From contig QDFQ01000001.1 in assembly GCA_003075315.1 (NCBI GenBank), forward strand, positions 1,283,998-1,347,997: a stretch of DNA of 64,000 bases. The letters run 5' to 3'. Shown piece after piece: positions 45,328-56,239 of this stretch (the first letter of the stretch is position 1; each line of letters opens with the position of its first letter). The translations under genes were made by a program, and so were the position numbers. The notes under the pieces are model-generated. The model searched no databases, was not told where the DNA came from, and saw only the letters and a program-made list of their open reading frames with translations. Source of the DNA: Arthrobacter sp. TPD3018 (GTDB lineage Bacteria > Pseudomonadota > Alphaproteobacteria > Sphingomonadales > Sphingomonadaceae).

Positions 45328-45798
45328 GTGGACGCGCCGGAACCCCCCGTCTTCTCGTTCGACGACGATCCTGAGCTGCCCGGCTGGAAACGCTGGCAGC
45401 TGCGCGACGGGGGACGGTTCAATTCGACATTCGATCCGCTCCACGTCCGGGTGGAAGATGGTATCGCGCGCGTGCGCACGACGCCGCGCCGAGAGCATTC
45501 GAACATGCGCGACCATGTCCATGGCGGCGCGCTGTTGGGGTTCATCGACATTGCGTTGTTTGCTGGCGCGCGTGGATTGGGCGTGTTGCAGGCAGGCGGG
45601 GCGGTGACGCTCGATCTGTCGGCGCAGTTCATCGGCGGCAGCGCGATCGGCGAGCCGCTGGAGGCACGGATCGAGCTGCTCCGCGAGACCGGCCGGATGC
45701 TGTTCCTGCGCGGGCTGGTCGTGCAGGACGGCTGGCCGACGATCGCCAGCTTCACTGGCACCTTGCGCAAGTCCACGCCGCCGCCGTCCTTACGCTGA
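45328..45798 (+). CDS. PaaI-type hotdog thioesterase
   Basis: About 156 residues from GTG 45328, 5 nt after the sdhB stop. Hotdog-fold signs: HVHGGALLGFIDIALFAGAR (with the conserved HGG), TLDLSAQFIGGSAIGEPLEARIEL and RMLFLRGLVVQDG. These enzymes hydrolyse acyl-CoA or aryl-CoA thioesters; the acyl group is unknown. Probably co-transcribed with sdhB. Confidence 0.82.
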   Translation: MDAPEPPVFSFDDDPELPGWKRWQLRDGGRFNSTFDPLHVRVEDGIARVRTTPRREHSNMRDHVHGGALLGFIDIALFAGARGLGVLQAGGAVTLDLSAQFIGGSAIGEPLEARIELLRETGRMLFLRGLVVQDGWPTIASFTGTLRKSTPPPSLR

Positions 45799-45818
45799 AC
45801 GGCCCAGGCTTCGGCTAC

Positions 45819-45926
45819 CGTCACCCCGGACGTGTTCCGGCGTCCACCGGGCGACACGGGAATGGCTGGAGGGTATAGCCGATCATCTCGCCGCAGCGTG
45901 GACCCCGTAACGCATCCAGAACGACG
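45819..45926. repeat. ~108-bp palindromic intergenic repeat, copy 3 (degenerate)
   Basis: Left arm starts CGTCACCCCGGACGTGTTCC; the right arm is decayed (GTGGACCCCGTAACGCATCC...ACGACG). Length still 108 bp. Between the thioesterase gene and zapE. Confidence 0.7.
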
Positions 45927-45971
45927 AAATGGTTCGCGGCAGCCGCGACGACCATTTGAAAGAGAGCAGGA

Positions 45972-47084
45972 ATGACCACAGTCCTCGCCGCTTATGACGC
46001 GCTCATCGCTGCAGGCGAATTGCGCCCGGATGCGGAGCAACGGGCCGCCGCCGTCCGTCTCGATACGCTGGCCACCGAACTCGAAGCGCCGAAAAAGGCC
46101 GGCCTGTTCGCCCGCCTTACTGGCCGCGGCGGCACGGCCCCGCGCGGGGTCTATATGTTCGGCGATGTCGGACGCGGCAAATCGATGCTGATGGACCTGT
46201 TCTTCGCGAACGTGGCGGTCGAGCGAAAGCGACGGGTTCACTTCTCTGAATTCATGCTCGAGGTCCACGGGCGCATCGCGATCGAACGGCGCAAGGAAAC
46301 CGGCGATCCGATCGCCCCCGTCGCCGCGGCGCTTGCCGAGGAAACGCGGCTGCTCGCCTTTGACGAGATGATGGTCACCAACTCGCCCGACGCGATGATC
46401 CTCAGCCGCCTGTTCACTGCGCTGATCGAGGCGGGCGTGACGATGGTCACGACCTCCAACCGCGCGCCCGGCGACCTTTACAAGAACGGCCTCAATCGCG
46501 AACACTTCCTGCCCTTCATCGCGCTGATCGAAGGGCGGCTGGACGTCGTGACGCTGAACGGTCCGATCGACTATCGCCGCGATCGACTGGGCCAGCAGAA
46601 CACCTGGCTGGTGCCGAACGGGCCGGAGGCGACCGCGAACCTGTCCGCGGCCTTTTTCCGCCTCACCGACCATGAGGTGACCGAGCCGATCCCCTCGGAG
46701 GATCTGGCGGTGCAGGGGCGTACGCTTCACGTGCCCAAGACGCTGAAGGGTGTCGCCGTCTTCTCGTTCAAGAAGCTGTGCGGCGAGGCGCGGGGTGCGG
46801 CCGACTATCTCGCCATCGCCCGCCGCTATCACACGGTGATCCTCGTCGGCATTCCGCGCCTCGGCCCCGAAAATCGGAACGAGGCGGCGCGCTTCGTCCA
46901 GCTGATCGACGCGCTGTACGAACATAAAGTGAAGCTACTCGCCGCCGCAGACGCCGAACCGGATGCACTCTACCCCGAAGGCGATGGGCGTTTCGAATTC
47001 CAACGCACCGTCAGCCGCCTGGAAGAAATGCGATCTGAGACCTATCTGGCGCAGGGGCACGGCAGCGCGGGGGAGGCGGCGTAA
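45972..47084 (+). CDS. zapE: Cell division protein ZapE (AFG1-like ATPase)
   Basis: 370-residue AAA+ ATPase associated with the Z ring under oxygen limitation in E. coli; homologue of AFG1/LACE1. Walker A GDVGRGKSMLMDLFF, Walker B RLLAFDEMMV, and the family segments TSNRAPGDLYKNGLNREHFLPFI and RYHTVILVGIPRLGPENRNEARF-like region. Ribosome site GCAGGA. In many proteobacteria zapE neighbours TCA genes such as sdh and mdh, as here. Confidence 0.93.
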   Translation: MTTVLAAYDALIAAGELRPDAEQRAAAVRLDTLATELEAPKKAGLFARLTGRGGTAPRGVYMFGDVGRGKSMLMDLFFANVAVERKRRVHFSEFMLEVHGRIAIERRKETGDPIAPVAAALAEETRLLAFDEMMVTNSPDAMILSRLFTALIEAGVTMVTTSNRAPGDLYKNGLNREHFLPFIALIEGRLDVVTLNGPIDYRRDRLGQQNTWLVPNGPEATANLSAAFFRLTDHEVTEPIPSEDLAVQGRTLHVPKTLKGVAVFSFKKLCGEARGAADYLAIARRYHTVILVGIPRLGPENRNEAARFVQLIDALYEHKVKLLAAADAEPDALYPEGDGRFEFQRTVSRLEEMRSETYLAQGHGSAGEAA

Positions 47085-47193
47085 CGCCCCTTCCACTGCG
47101 AAGTGCCAGTTGCGCCGCAATAGTAACTACGGACGCTGAAAAGACAAAACGGGCCGGTCGAGATGTTAACGACCTCCCGTTACGCGTGTCGCA

Positions 47194-48264
47194 ATGGCCC
47201 GGCCCCGCGACCGCATGCTTGACGTTATCCGCGGCGCGGCGATTCTTATGGTGCTGGTCTTCCACCTGCGCGTCGCGACCGGTGTCGAGGCGATTGACCT
47301 TCTGATCCGACCGGTCGTCGACGTCGGTTGGGCCGGCGTCGACCTGTTCTTCGTCTTGAGCGGTCTGCTGATCGGCGGGATCGTGCTGGAGCAGATCGAC
47401 TCCCCCGAAGGCTTTTCGCGCCCGCGCTTTTTCGTGCGGCGCGCGCTGCGATTGTGGCCCGTGCTTTACCTGTATCTTGGCGCCATGCTTGTGATTGGCG
47501 GTGCGGAGGCGTGGGGGATGGTGCTACCGGTCATGCTCCACCTCCAAAATTACGCGGTGGATATTCCCAGCCACCTTTGGTCGCTTGCGGTCGAGGAGCA
47601 CTTCTATCTGCTTCTCGCTTTTGGCCTGCCTTGGGTATGGTGGCGGGGAGGTCCCCAGCTTGTGGGGGCGGCGCTGATCGTACCGATAGTCGGATGCTTG
47701 CTGCTGCGGCTGGCGGCGCTCGATCGGGGCGTATTGCCGGTCGAGGTGCAATGGCAAACGCCGTATCGGGTCGATGCCCTGGCGGCAGGCGTCCTCCTCG
47801 CTTGGATGGAACGGTACCGTCCCACGGTTTTTCTGGCTCTTCAAGCGAAGGGGGGACTGTGTCTTGCAGGGGCCGCGATCGGATTTGCGTGGCTGGCGAC
47901 ACATACCGATTTGCGGCTTCGTTACGGGCTTGGCTTGACGGTCGCTTGGATCGCAGCCGCGCTCGTCATCGTCGCGCTGCGTGGCCGTCGGATTTCACAC
48001 GGTGCCGCGCCCGCACGGCTGCTCATGTGGCTCGGCGCCGTCTCCTACCCGGCCTATGTCTGGCACGTGAGGCTGGGACGACTTGCGGACGCCATTGCAG
48101 AACTGCTGATCGATGCACCGTTGGGGCTGACCGCATGGCGATATACGATGGTGCTTGGCGGGGCGGCGGCGATCACGGCTTACGTGGAGCGACCGTTCAT
48201 GCGGCTGCGCTGGCCGGAGGCGCGCCGCGATCTTCCTCAGGAAACCTCGCCAGCAACGCCTTAA
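47194..48264 (+). CDS. Acyltransferase-3 family integral membrane protein
   Basis: 356 residues, about ten hydrophobic helices, family of OafA/YrhL-type O-acyltransferases that modify surface polysaccharides or lipids. N-terminal LDVIRGAAILMVLVFHLRV holds the conserved His, then WAGVDLFFVLSGLLIGGIVLE, RFFVRRALRLWPVLYLYL and the signature SLAVEEHFYLLLA. Codon use is somewhat less GC-biased than the neighbours, possibly a later arrival between zapE and mdh. Target unknown. Confidence 0.87.
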   Translation: MARPRDRMLDVIRGAAILMVLVFHLRVATGVEAIDLLIRPVVDVGWAGVDLFFVLSGLLIGGIVLEQIDSPEGFSRPRFFVRRALRLWPVLYLYLGAMLVIGGAEAWGMVLPVMLHLQNYAVDIPSHLWSLAVEEHFYLLLAFGLPWVWWRGGPQLVGAALIVPIVGCLLLRLAALDRGVLPVEVQWQTPYRVDALAAGVLLAWMERYRPTVFLALQAKGGLCLAGAAIGFAWLATHTDLRLRYGLGLTVAWIAAALVIVALRGRRISHGAAPARLLMWLGAVSYPAYVWHVRLGRLADAIAELLIDAPLGLTAWRYTMVLGGAAAITAYVERPFMRLRWPEARRDLPQETSPATP

Positions 48265-48351
48265 TGCTATTGCGAACTGTTATTGCTAATTATCTTAACA
48301 ATCCGCCTTTATGCGGTTGTGCCCTCGCCCCAATGGGCCTATGCGGCATGA

Positions 48352-49347
<996 letters not shown>

Positions 49348-49356
49348 ACGCTTTCG

Positions 49357-49388
49357 GCGCGGGCGACGTGATGTTGCCCGCGCGTTTT
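49357..49388 (+). terminator. Intrinsic terminator or attenuator after mdh
   Basis: Stem GCGCGGGC / GCCCGCGC with an 11-nt loop followed by GTTTTCT. It lies between the mdh stop and the sucD ribosome site, so sucD expression may differ from that of mdh. Confidence 0.75.
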
Positions 49389-49433
49389 CTACCCCTCGCC
49401 TGCGGCGGGGGTGTTCCCATGTCTGGAGCCTTC

Positions 49434-50318
49434 ATGAGCATCCTCGTCAACAAGAACACCAAGGTCATCACGCAAGGTATGACCGGTGAGACCGGCAGCT
49501 TCCACACCAAGGCGGCGCTGGATTACGGCACGCAGATGGTCGGCGGCGTGACGCCGGGCAAGGGCGGCAGCGAGCACCTGGGCCTGCCGGTGTTCAACAC
49601 CGTCGCTGAGGCAAAGTCGAAGACCGGCGCGGACGCATCGGTCATCTACGTCCCGCCGCCCTTCGCCGCGGATTCGATCTTGGAAGCGATCGACGCGGAG
49701 ATCCCGCTGATCGTCACTATCACTGAGGGCATTCCGGTCCTCGACATGGTGAAGGTAAAGCGCGCCCTGTCGGGGTCCAAGTCGCGCCTGATCGGTCCGA
49801 ACTGCCCGGGCGTTCTGACGCCGGGTGAGTGCAAGATCGGCATCATGCCGGGTTCGATCTTCAAGAAGGGTTCGGTCGGCGTCGTGTCGCGGTCGGGCAC
49901 GCTGACCTATGAAGCGGTGTTCCAGACCTCGAACGCTGGTCTGGGCCAGACGACCGCGGTCGGCATTGGTGGCGACCCCGTCAACGGCACGAACTTCATC
50001 GACGTGCTCGAGCTGTTCCTGGCCGACGATGAGACCCAGTCGATCATCATGATCGGCGAGATCGGTGGCGACGCGGAAGAGCAGGCGGCGCAGTTCCTGA
50101 TCGACGAAGCGAAGCGTGGCCGTAGCAAGCCGATGGCGGGCTTCATCGCGGGCCGTACGGCGCCTCCGGGTCGCCGCATGGGCCATGCTGGCGCGATCGT
50201 GTCGGGCGGCAAGGGTGATGCCGAGAGCAAGATCGCAGCGATGGAAGCGGCCGGCATCAAGGTCGCAGCTTCGCCGAGCGAGTTGGGTTCGACCCTGCTG
50301 CAAGTGCTGAACGGCTAA
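49434..50318 (+). CDS. sucD: Succinate--CoA ligase subunit alpha
   Basis: 294 residues from ATG 49434 ([18 protein letters not shown]), with GGAG 7 nt before. Forms the alpha subunit of succinyl-CoA synthetase: CoA-binding [38 protein letters not shown], and the phosphohistidine loop [15 protein letters not shown]. The beta subunit gene sucC, usually directly upstream, is absent between mdh and sucD. sucA follows after a repeat-containing gap. Confidence 0.96.
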   Translation: MSILVNKNTKVITQGMTGETGSFHTKAALDYGTQMVGGVTPGKGGSEHLGLPVFNTVAEAKSKTGADASVIYVPPPFAADSILEAIDAEIPLIVTITEGIPVLDMVKVKRALSGSKSRLIGPNCPGVLTPGECKIGIMPGSIFKKGSVGVVSRSGTLTYEAVFQTSNAGLGQTTAVGIGGDPVNGTNFIDVLELFLADDETQSIIMIGEIGGDAEEQAAQFLIDEAKRGRSKPMAGFIAGRTAPPGRRMGHAGAIVSGGKGDAESKIAAMEAAGIKVAASPSELGSTLLQVLNG

Positions 50319-50327
50319 GGCATATCT

Positions 50328-50456
50328 CCCTCTCCCGTTGGGAGAGGGAGGGAGCCGTCCGCAGGGCGGCGGAAGGGTGAGGGCATTGCGCCCACTCACC
50401 CCCATCCTCCCACCCGCTACGCGGGCGGGCCCCTCCTTCTCCCGGTGGGAGAAGGG
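50328..50456. repeat. Hairpin-rich dispersed element between sucD and sucA
   Basis: Four hairpins in a row: CCCTCTCCC/GGGAGAGGG at 50328-50348, a GGGTGAGGG...CACTCACCC stem, CCCGC/GCGGG, and CCTTCTCCC/GGGAGAAGG at 50435-50455. This is a well-known type of dispersed extragenic sequence in GC-rich proteobacteria. It fills nearly the whole gap; the sucA ribosome site GGAAGAAG follows directly. Confidence 0.8.
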
Positions 50457-50471
50457 CATAGGAAGAAGACC

Positions 50472-53444
50472 ATGGGCTACGAAGGTCAGGATTTCGGCGA
50501 TATCGCGGCGGGCGTCAGCCCGGCGTTCATCGAAGCGCTCTATGCCAAGTATCAGGCCGACCAATCGTCGGTCGATCTCGGCTGGCGCAGCTTCTTCGAG
50601 GGCCTCGAGGCCGGAACCGGCGGTCCCAGCTGGACCAACAAGCGCTGGCCCCTGACCACGACCGACGACCTGACCGCGGGTCTGGACCCGACGCAGATGG
50701 AGCCGGCCCCCAAGCCCGCGAAGGGCGGCAAGCCCGCGCCGGCTGCTGGCGCTGCCCCGTCGAAGGAAGACATCATCAAGGCGGCGGGTGATGCGATCCG
50801 CGCGCAGCTGCTGATCCGCACCTATCGGGTCCGCGGCCACCTCGCCGCCAATCTCGATCCGCTCGGCCTGTCGCATCGCGACATGCCGGAGGATCTGCGC
50901 ACGGAATATCACGGCTTCACCGACGCCGACATCGATCGTCCGGTTTACCTCGGCGGAACGCTCGGTTTCGAATGGGCGACCGTGCGCGAGCTGGTCGATA
51001 CGCTGCGCCGCAATTATTGCGGCAACGTCGGCCTCGAATATATGCACATCGTGGATGTCGAGGAGCGCCGCTTCCTGCAGGACCGCATGGAGGGCAAGGA
51101 CAAGGCGATCGAGTTCAGCGTCGACGGCAAGCGCGCGATCCTGAGCAAGGTCATCGAGGCCGAGCAGTGGGAAAAGTTCCTCGGCAAGAAGTATGTCGGG
51201 ACGAAGCGCTTCGGTCTTGACGGCGGCGAGAGCATGATCCCGGCGCTGGAAAGCGTCATCAAATATGGCGGTCAGGCCGGCGTGCGCGAGATCGTGTACG
51301 GCATGGCCCATCGCGGCCGGCTGAACGTGCTCGCCAACGTCATGGCGAAGCCGTTGCGTGTGATCTTCCACGAATTCGCGGGCGGTTCGGCGCAGCCCGA
51401 CGAAATCGGCGGTTCGGGTGACGTGAAGTACCACCTCGGCACCTCGACCGATCGCGAGTTCGACGGGCATAAGGTGCACATGTCGCTGGTCGCCAACCCG
51501 TCGCACCTCGAAGCGGCGGACCCGGTCGTGCTCGGCAAGACGCGCGCGATCCAGACGATCGCGAACGACCTTAAGGAACACAGCGCCTCGCTGCCCGTGC
51601 TGATCCACGGCGACGCGGCGTTCGCGGGCCAGGGCATCGTTTGGGAATGCCTCGGCTTCTCCGGTATCCGTGGCTACAACACGGGCGGCTGCGTCCATTT
51701 CATCATCAACAACCAGGTGGGCTTCACCACCTCGCCGCAGTTCGCGCGCTCGTCGCCCTATCCGTCGGACGTGGCCAAGGGCGTCCAGGCGCCGGTGTTC
51801 CACGTCAATGGCGATGATCCCGAGGCGGTGACCTTCGCCACCAAGATGGCGATCGAGTTCCGACAGAAGTTCCATCGCGACATCGTGATCGACATGTGGT
51901 GCTATCGCCGCTTCGGTCATAATGAGAGCGACGAGCCGAGCTTCACGCAGCCGCTGATGTACAACAAGATCCGCTCACACCCGGGTGTGAGTGAGATCTA
52001 CGGCAAGCGGCTGATCCAGGAAGGTGTGATCGACCAGGCGTGGATGGACGAGAAGGTCCATCAGTTCACGACGCTGCTGGAAGGCGAGTTCGAGGCGGGA
52101 GCGAGTTACAAGCCGAACAAGGCGGACTGGTTCGCCGGTCGCTGGACCGGTCTGTCGGCGCCGACCGACGGCGGCACCGAGCGTCGTAACGTCGAGACGG
52201 GTATCGAGCTGAAGCTGTTCGACGCGCTTGGCCGGACGCTGACGACGGTTCCCGAGGGCATCCAGATCCACAAGACGCTGGGCCGCGTACTCGATGCCAA
52301 GCGTCAGATGTTCAAGACCGGCGAGAATTTCGACTGGGCGACGGGCGAAGCGCTGGCGTTCGGATCGCTGTTGTCGGAAGGCTATGGCGTCCGCCTGTCG
52401 GGTCAGGATTCGGGTCGCGGCACGTTCAGTCAGCGTCACGCCGTGTGGGTCGACCAGACTGACGAGCACAAGTATGTGCCGCTGACGACGGTCGAACATG
52501 GCCGGTTTGAGGTGCTGGACAGCCCGCTTTCTGAATATGGCGTGCTCGGCTTCGAATACGGCTATGCGCTGGCGGACCCCAAGACTCTGGTGATGTGGGA
52601 AGCGCAGTTCGGCGATTTCGTCAACGGCGCGCAGATCATGATCGACCAGTTCATCGCCAGCGGTGAGGCCAAGTGGCTGCGCGCTAACGGCCTCGTGATG
52701 CTGCTGCCGCATGGGTACGAAGGGCAGGGGCCCGAGCATAGCTCTGCGCGTCCCGAGCGCTTCCTCCAGCTGTGCGCGCAGGACAACATCCAGGTCGCGA
52801 ACTGCACCACGCCGGCGAATTACTTCCACCTGCTGCGCCGGCAGATGCATCGCAACTTCCGCAAGCCGCTGATCGTGATGACGCCCAAGTCGCTACTCCG
52901 CCACAAGCTGGCGGTGTCGACGGCGGCTGAGTTCCAGGGCGACAGCCACTTCAAGCGCATCCTGTCCGACACCAACGGCGCGGCGGATGCCGATACGACG
53001 CGGCTGGTGCTGTGCACGGGCAAGGTTGCCTACGATCTGATCGAGGCACGTAACGCCGCGGGCGATACCGGCACGCAGATCGTGCGCATCGAGCAGCTTT
53101 ACCCATTCCCGGGCGATGCGCTCGCCCGCCGGATCGCCCGGATGCCGAACCTCAAGGACGTGGTCTGGGCGCAGGAAGAGCCGAAAAACAACGGTTACTG
53201 GTTCTTCGTCGAGCCGCTGATCGAGGAATCGCTCGCCCAGGCGCAGTGCGCGGTGAAGCGCGCCCGCTACGCCGGTCGCGCCGCGGCGGCTTCGCCTGCC
53301 ACGGGTCTGATGAAGCGGCACACCGCCGAGCAAGGCGCGCTGGTCGCCGATGCGCTCGGCCATAACGTGCGCGAGGAAATCCGCCGGACCCGCAGCGAGG
53401 GTTCCACCACCACCGCCCGGCCGACCCAGTCCCCGAGCAGCTAA
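50472..53444 (+). CDS. sucA: 2-oxoglutarate dehydrogenase E1 component
   Basis: 990-residue thiamine-diphosphate enzyme that decarboxylates 2-oxoglutarate. Start MGYEGQDFG at 50472. The N-terminal helix ALYAKYQADQSSVDLGWRSFF contacts E2 in the family; the ThDP/Mg site is around VHFIINNQVGFTTSPQFARSS; catalytic segment GMAHRGRLNVLANV, and HGYEGQGPEHSSARPERFLQL in the transketolase-like half. Followed after 48 bp by sucB. Confidence 0.96.
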   Translation: MGYEGQDFGDIAAGVSPAFIEALYAKYQADQSSVDLGWRSFFEGLEAGTGGPSWTNKRWPLTTTDDLTAGLDPTQMEPAPKPAKGGKPAPAAGAAPSKEDIIKAAGDAIRAQLLIRTYRVRGHLAANLDPLGLSHRDMPEDLRTEYHGFTDADIDRPVYLGGTLGFEWATVRELVDTLRRNYCGNVGLEYMHIVDVEERRFLQDRMEGKDKAIEFSVDGKRAILSKVIEAEQWEKFLGKKYVGTKRFGLDGGESMIPALESVIKYGGQAGVREIVYGMAHRGRLNVLANVMAKPLRVIFHEFAGGSAQPDEIGGSGDVKYHLGTSTDREFDGHKVHMSLVANPSHLEAADPVVLGKTRAIQTIANDLKEHSASLPVLIHGDAAFAGQGIVWECLGFSGIRGYNTGGCVHFIINNQVGFTTSPQFARSSPYPSDVAKGVQAPVFHVNGDDPEAVTFATKMAIEFRQKFHRDIVIDMWCYRRFGHNESDEPSFTQPLMYNKIRSHPGVSEIYGKRLIQEGVIDQAWMDEKVHQFTTLLEGEFEAGASYKPNKADWFAGRWTGLSAPTDGGTERRNVETGIELKLFDALGRTLTTVPEGIQIHKTLGRVLDAKRQMFKTGENFDWATGEALAFGSLLSEGYGVRLSGQDSGRGTFSQRHAVWVDQTDEHKYVPLTTVEHGRFEVLDSPLSEYGVLGFEYGYALADPKTLVMWEAQFGDFVNGAQIMIDQFIASGEAKWLRANGLVMLLPHGYEGQGPEHSSARPERFLQLCAQDNIQVANCTTPANYFHLLRRQMHRNFRKPLIVMTPKSLLRHKLAVSTAAEFQGDSHFKRILSDTNGAADADTTRLVLCTGKVAYDLIEARNAAGDTGTQIVRIEQLYPFPGDALARRIARMPNLKDVVWAQEEPKNNGYWFFVEPLIEESLAQAQCAVKRARYAGRAAAASPATGLMKRHTAEQGALVADALGHNVREEIRRTRSEGSTTTARPTQSPSS

Positions 53445-53492
53445 CCACTTTCCCCGTTGAAGACCCCCTCCCCGGGGAGAAGGATGCAAGAG

Positions 53493-54737
53493 ATGGCAAC
53501 CGAAGTCACCGTTCCCGTTCTGGGCGAATCGATCACCGAAGCCACCGTCGGCGAATGGCTTAAGCAGCCCGGCGACCCCGTGAAGGCCGATGAGCCGATC
53601 GCGAGCCTTGAGACCGATAAGGTGTCGGTGGAAGTGCCGTCGCCCGTCGCTGGCGTGATGGGTCAGCACGCGGTGCAGGTCGGCGATACCGTGCAGGTGG
53701 GCGCGATGCTCGCGACGATCGAAGCCGGCGGTGGTGCGGCCGCAGCGACTGCCGCTGCGCCGGCTCCGGCAGTGACGCCAGCGGCGCCTGCTCCGGCTGC
53801 GGCTCCTGCTCCTGCTCCTGCTCTTGCTCCTGAGGCATCGAGCGACTCGCCGGCGGCGCTGTCGCCATCAGTCCGTCGTGCCGTGCTGGAATACGGCCTC
53901 GACCCCGCGTCGATCACCGGCACCGGCAAGGACGGCCGCATCACTAAGGAAGACGTTGCTGCTGCCGCCGCTGCTAAGCCGGCGGCGACCGCCCAGGTGC
54001 CGGCTTCTGCCGCTCCGGCTGCCACCCCAGCGGGTGGTCGCAAGGAAGAGCGCGTGAAGATGACGCGCCTGCGTCAGACGATCGCCAAGCGCCTGAAGGA
54101 AGCGCAGAACACCGCCGCGATGCTGACGACGTTCAACGACGTCGACATGACCGCGGTGATCGAGGCGCGCGCCAAGTATAAGGACCTGTTCGAGAAGAAG
54201 CACGGCGTCCGCCTGGGCTTCATGGGCTTCTTTGTGAAGGCCGCGACGATGGCGCTGAAGGATATCCCTTCGGTCAATGCTTCGATCGAGGGCGATGAGA
54301 TCGTCTATCACGACTATGCCGACATCTCGGTCGCCGTCTCGGCGCCGAACGGCCTCGTCGTTCCGGTCATCCGCGATGCGCAGGACCTGTCGGTCGCGGG
54401 CATCGAAAAGACGATCGGCGATTTCGGCCGCCGCGCCAAGGACGGCACGCTGAAGATGGACGAGATGAAGGGCGGCACCTTCACCATCTCGAACGGCGGC
54501 GTGTTCGGCTCGCTGATGTCGACCCCGATCATCAACCCGCCGCAGTCGGCGGTGCTGGGCCTCCACCGTATCGAGGATCGCCCGGTCGTGGTGAACGGCC
54601 AGGTCGTGGTGCGTCCGATGATGTATCTGGCGCTCAGCTACGACCACCGTCTGATTGACGGTCGCGAGGCGGTGACCTTCCTCGTCGCGCTGAAGAACGC
54701 GATCGAGGATCCGACGCGTATCCTGATCGACCTGTAA
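53493..54737 (+). CDS. sucB: 2-oxoglutarate dehydrogenase E2 (dihydrolipoyl succinyltransferase)
   Basis: 414 residues from ATG 53493 ([13 protein letters not shown]), AGGA 8 nt upstream. One lipoyl domain with the lipoylated Lys in [14 protein letters not shown], a long Ala/Pro linker (about 80-125), an E3-binding domain ([26 protein letters not shown]) and the catalytic domain with [10 protein letters not shown] at the C-terminus. Core of the oxoglutarate dehydrogenase complex with sucA and lpdA on either side. Confidence 0.96.
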   Translation: MATEVTVPVLGESITEATVGEWLKQPGDPVKADEPIASLETDKVSVEVPSPVAGVMGQHAVQVGDTVQVGAMLATIEAGGGAAAATAAAPAPAVTPAAPAPAAAPAPAPALAPEASSDSPAALSPSVRRAVLEYGLDPASITGTGKDGRITKEDVAAAAAAKPAATAQVPASAAPAATPAGGRKEERVKMTRLRQTIAKRLKEAQNTAAMLTTFNDVDMTAVIEARAKYKDLFEKKHGVRLGFMGFFVKAATMALKDIPSVNASIEGDEIVYHDYADISVAVSAPNGLVVPVIRDAQDLSVAGIEKTIGDFGRRAKDGTLKMDEMKGGTFTISNGGVFGSLMSTPIINPPQSAVLGLHRIEDRPVVVNGQVVVRPMMYLALSYDHRLIDGREAVTFLVALKNAIEDPTRILIDL

Positions 54738-54752
54738 GTATCTATATAGACA

Positions 54753-54835
54753 CGTCACCCCGGCGCAGGCCGGAGTCTTTCGCGGGGAGCATCGCTTCCT
54801 GCCGCATGAGATGCCAGCGTCCGCTGGCATGACGG
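54753..54835. repeat. Palindromic extragenic repeat between sucB and lpdA
   Basis: Two hairpins, CCGGCGCAGGCCGG and TGCCAGCGTCCGCTGGCA, bounded by inverted ends CGTCA...TGACG. A common Sphingomonas-type extragenic repeat. It ends 2 bp before the lpdA ribosome site. Confidence 0.75.
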
Positions 54836-54847
54836 TTGGAGGAAATG

Positions 54848-56239
54848 ATGGCAGACTACGACTATGACGTCCTCGTGATCGGTGCGGGCCCCGGTGGCTA
54901 TGTCGCGGCGATCCGCGCGGCGCAGCTGGGGCTGAAGACCGCATGCGCCGAGGCGCGCGAGACGCTGGGCGGAACCTGCCTCAACGTCGGCTGCATTCCG
55001 TCGAAAGCGATGCTGCACGCGTCGGAATATTTCGATGCGGCCGCGAACGGTGCGATGGCCAAGATGGGCATCAAGGTGACGCCCGAGCTGGATCTGGACG
55101 CGATGCATGGCCAGCGCCGCGATGCGGTGAAGCAGCTGACGGGCGGCATCGAATATCTGTTCAAGAAGAACAAGGTCACGTGGCTGAAGGGCCATGCGCG
55201 CTTCACCGGCAAAGACAGCGTCGAAGTCGCCGGTCAGACCGTTCGCGCCAAGAACATCGTGATCGCGACCGGCTCGTCGGTGACGCCGCTGCCGGGCGTG
55301 ACGGTCGACCAGAAGGTCGTCGTCGACAGCACCGGCGCGCTCGAGCTGCCGAAAGTGCCCGAGCACATGGTCGTTATCGGCGGCGGCGTGATCGGCCTGG
55401 AGCTGGGCAGCGTGTGGCGCCGCCTGGGTGCCAAGGTGACGGTGGTCGAATATCTCGACCAGATCCTGCCGGGCTTCGATGGCGATGTGCGCAAGGAAGC
55501 GCAGAAGATCTTCAAGAAGCAAGGCATGGAGTTCAAGCTGTCGACCAAGGTGACGGGCGTCACCGTGTCGGGCGAGAGCGCGACCCTGACCGTCGAGCCT
55601 GCCGCCGGTGGCGCGGCCGAGACGATCACCGCGGACGCGGTGCTGCTCGCGATCGGTCGTAAGCCGAACACCGACGGCCTCAACCTCGAAGCCGCGGGCC
55701 TGTCGGTCAACGGCCGCGGACAGGTTGAAATCGATCACGACTTCGCGACCAGCGTGCCCGGCATCTGGGCGATCGGCGACGTCGCGCCGGGCCTGATGCT
55801 CGCGCACAAGGCCGAGGACGAGGGCATTGCGGTTGCGGAGAATATCGCCGGCCTGACCGGCATCGTGAACCATGACGTGATCCCGAGCGTCGTCTACACG
55901 ATGCCCGAATTCGCCGGTGTGGGCCTGACCGAAGAGGCAGCCAAGGCGAAGGGCGAGATCAAGGTCGGCAAGTTCCCGATGATGGCGAACAGCCGTGCCA
56001 AGACCAATCACGAGCCGGACGGCTTCGTGAAGATCATCGCCGACGCCAAAACCGACCGTGTCGTCGGCGTCTGGGCGATTGCCAGCGTTGCCGGTACGAT
56101 GATCGCGCAGGCGGCGCAGGCGATGGAATTCGGCGCGACGAGCGAGGACATCGCCTACACCTGCCACGCCCACCCCACGCATTCCGAGGCGATCAAGGAA
56201 GCGGCGATGGCGGTGACAGGCAAGCCGATCCACATCTGA
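54848..56239 (+). CDS. lpdA: Dihydrolipoyl dehydrogenase (E3)
   Basis: 463-residue FAD disulfide oxidoreductase that reoxidises lipoyl groups of the oxoglutarate complex. Start at 54848 with GGAGG just upstream; ATG 54845 also possible. FAD motif VIGAGPGGYVAAIRAAQLG, redox disulfide GGTCLNVGCIPSK, NAD motif IGGGVIGLELGSVW, and the C-terminal His-Glu pair in CHAHPTHSEA. The stop overlaps the next start (TGATG). Confidence 0.96.
   Translation: MADYDYDVLVIGAGPGGYVAAIRAAQLGLKTACAEARETLGGTCLNVGCIPSKAMLHASEYFDAAANGAMAKMGIKVTPELDLDAMHGQRRDAVKQLTGGIEYLFKKNKVTWLKGHARFTGKDSVEVAGQTVRAKNIVIATGSSVTPLPGVTVDQKVVVDSTGALELPKVPEHMVVIGGGVIGLELGSVWRRLGAKVTVVEYLDQILPGFDGDVRKEAQKIFKKQGMEFKLSTKVTGVTVSGESATLTVEPAAGGAAETITADAVLLAIGRKPNTDGLNLEAAGLSVNGRGQVEIDHDFATSVPGIWAIGDVAPGLMLAHKAEDEGIAVAENIAGLTGIVNHDVIPSVVYTMPEFAGVGLTEEAAKAKGEIKVGKFPMMANSRAKTNHEPDGFVKIIADAKTDRVVGVWAIASVAGTMIAQAAQAMEFGATSEDIAYTCHAHPTHSEAIKEAAMAVTGKPIHI

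Noticed and set aside
47194..48264. Genomic island around the acyltransferase gene
   Set aside because: Only one gene has slightly different codon use; no integrase, tRNA junction or flanking repeats.
49389..51920. 843-codon frame opposite sucD and sucA
   Set aside because: Crosses two conserved genes and their repeat-filled gap on the other strand; not a plausible protein.
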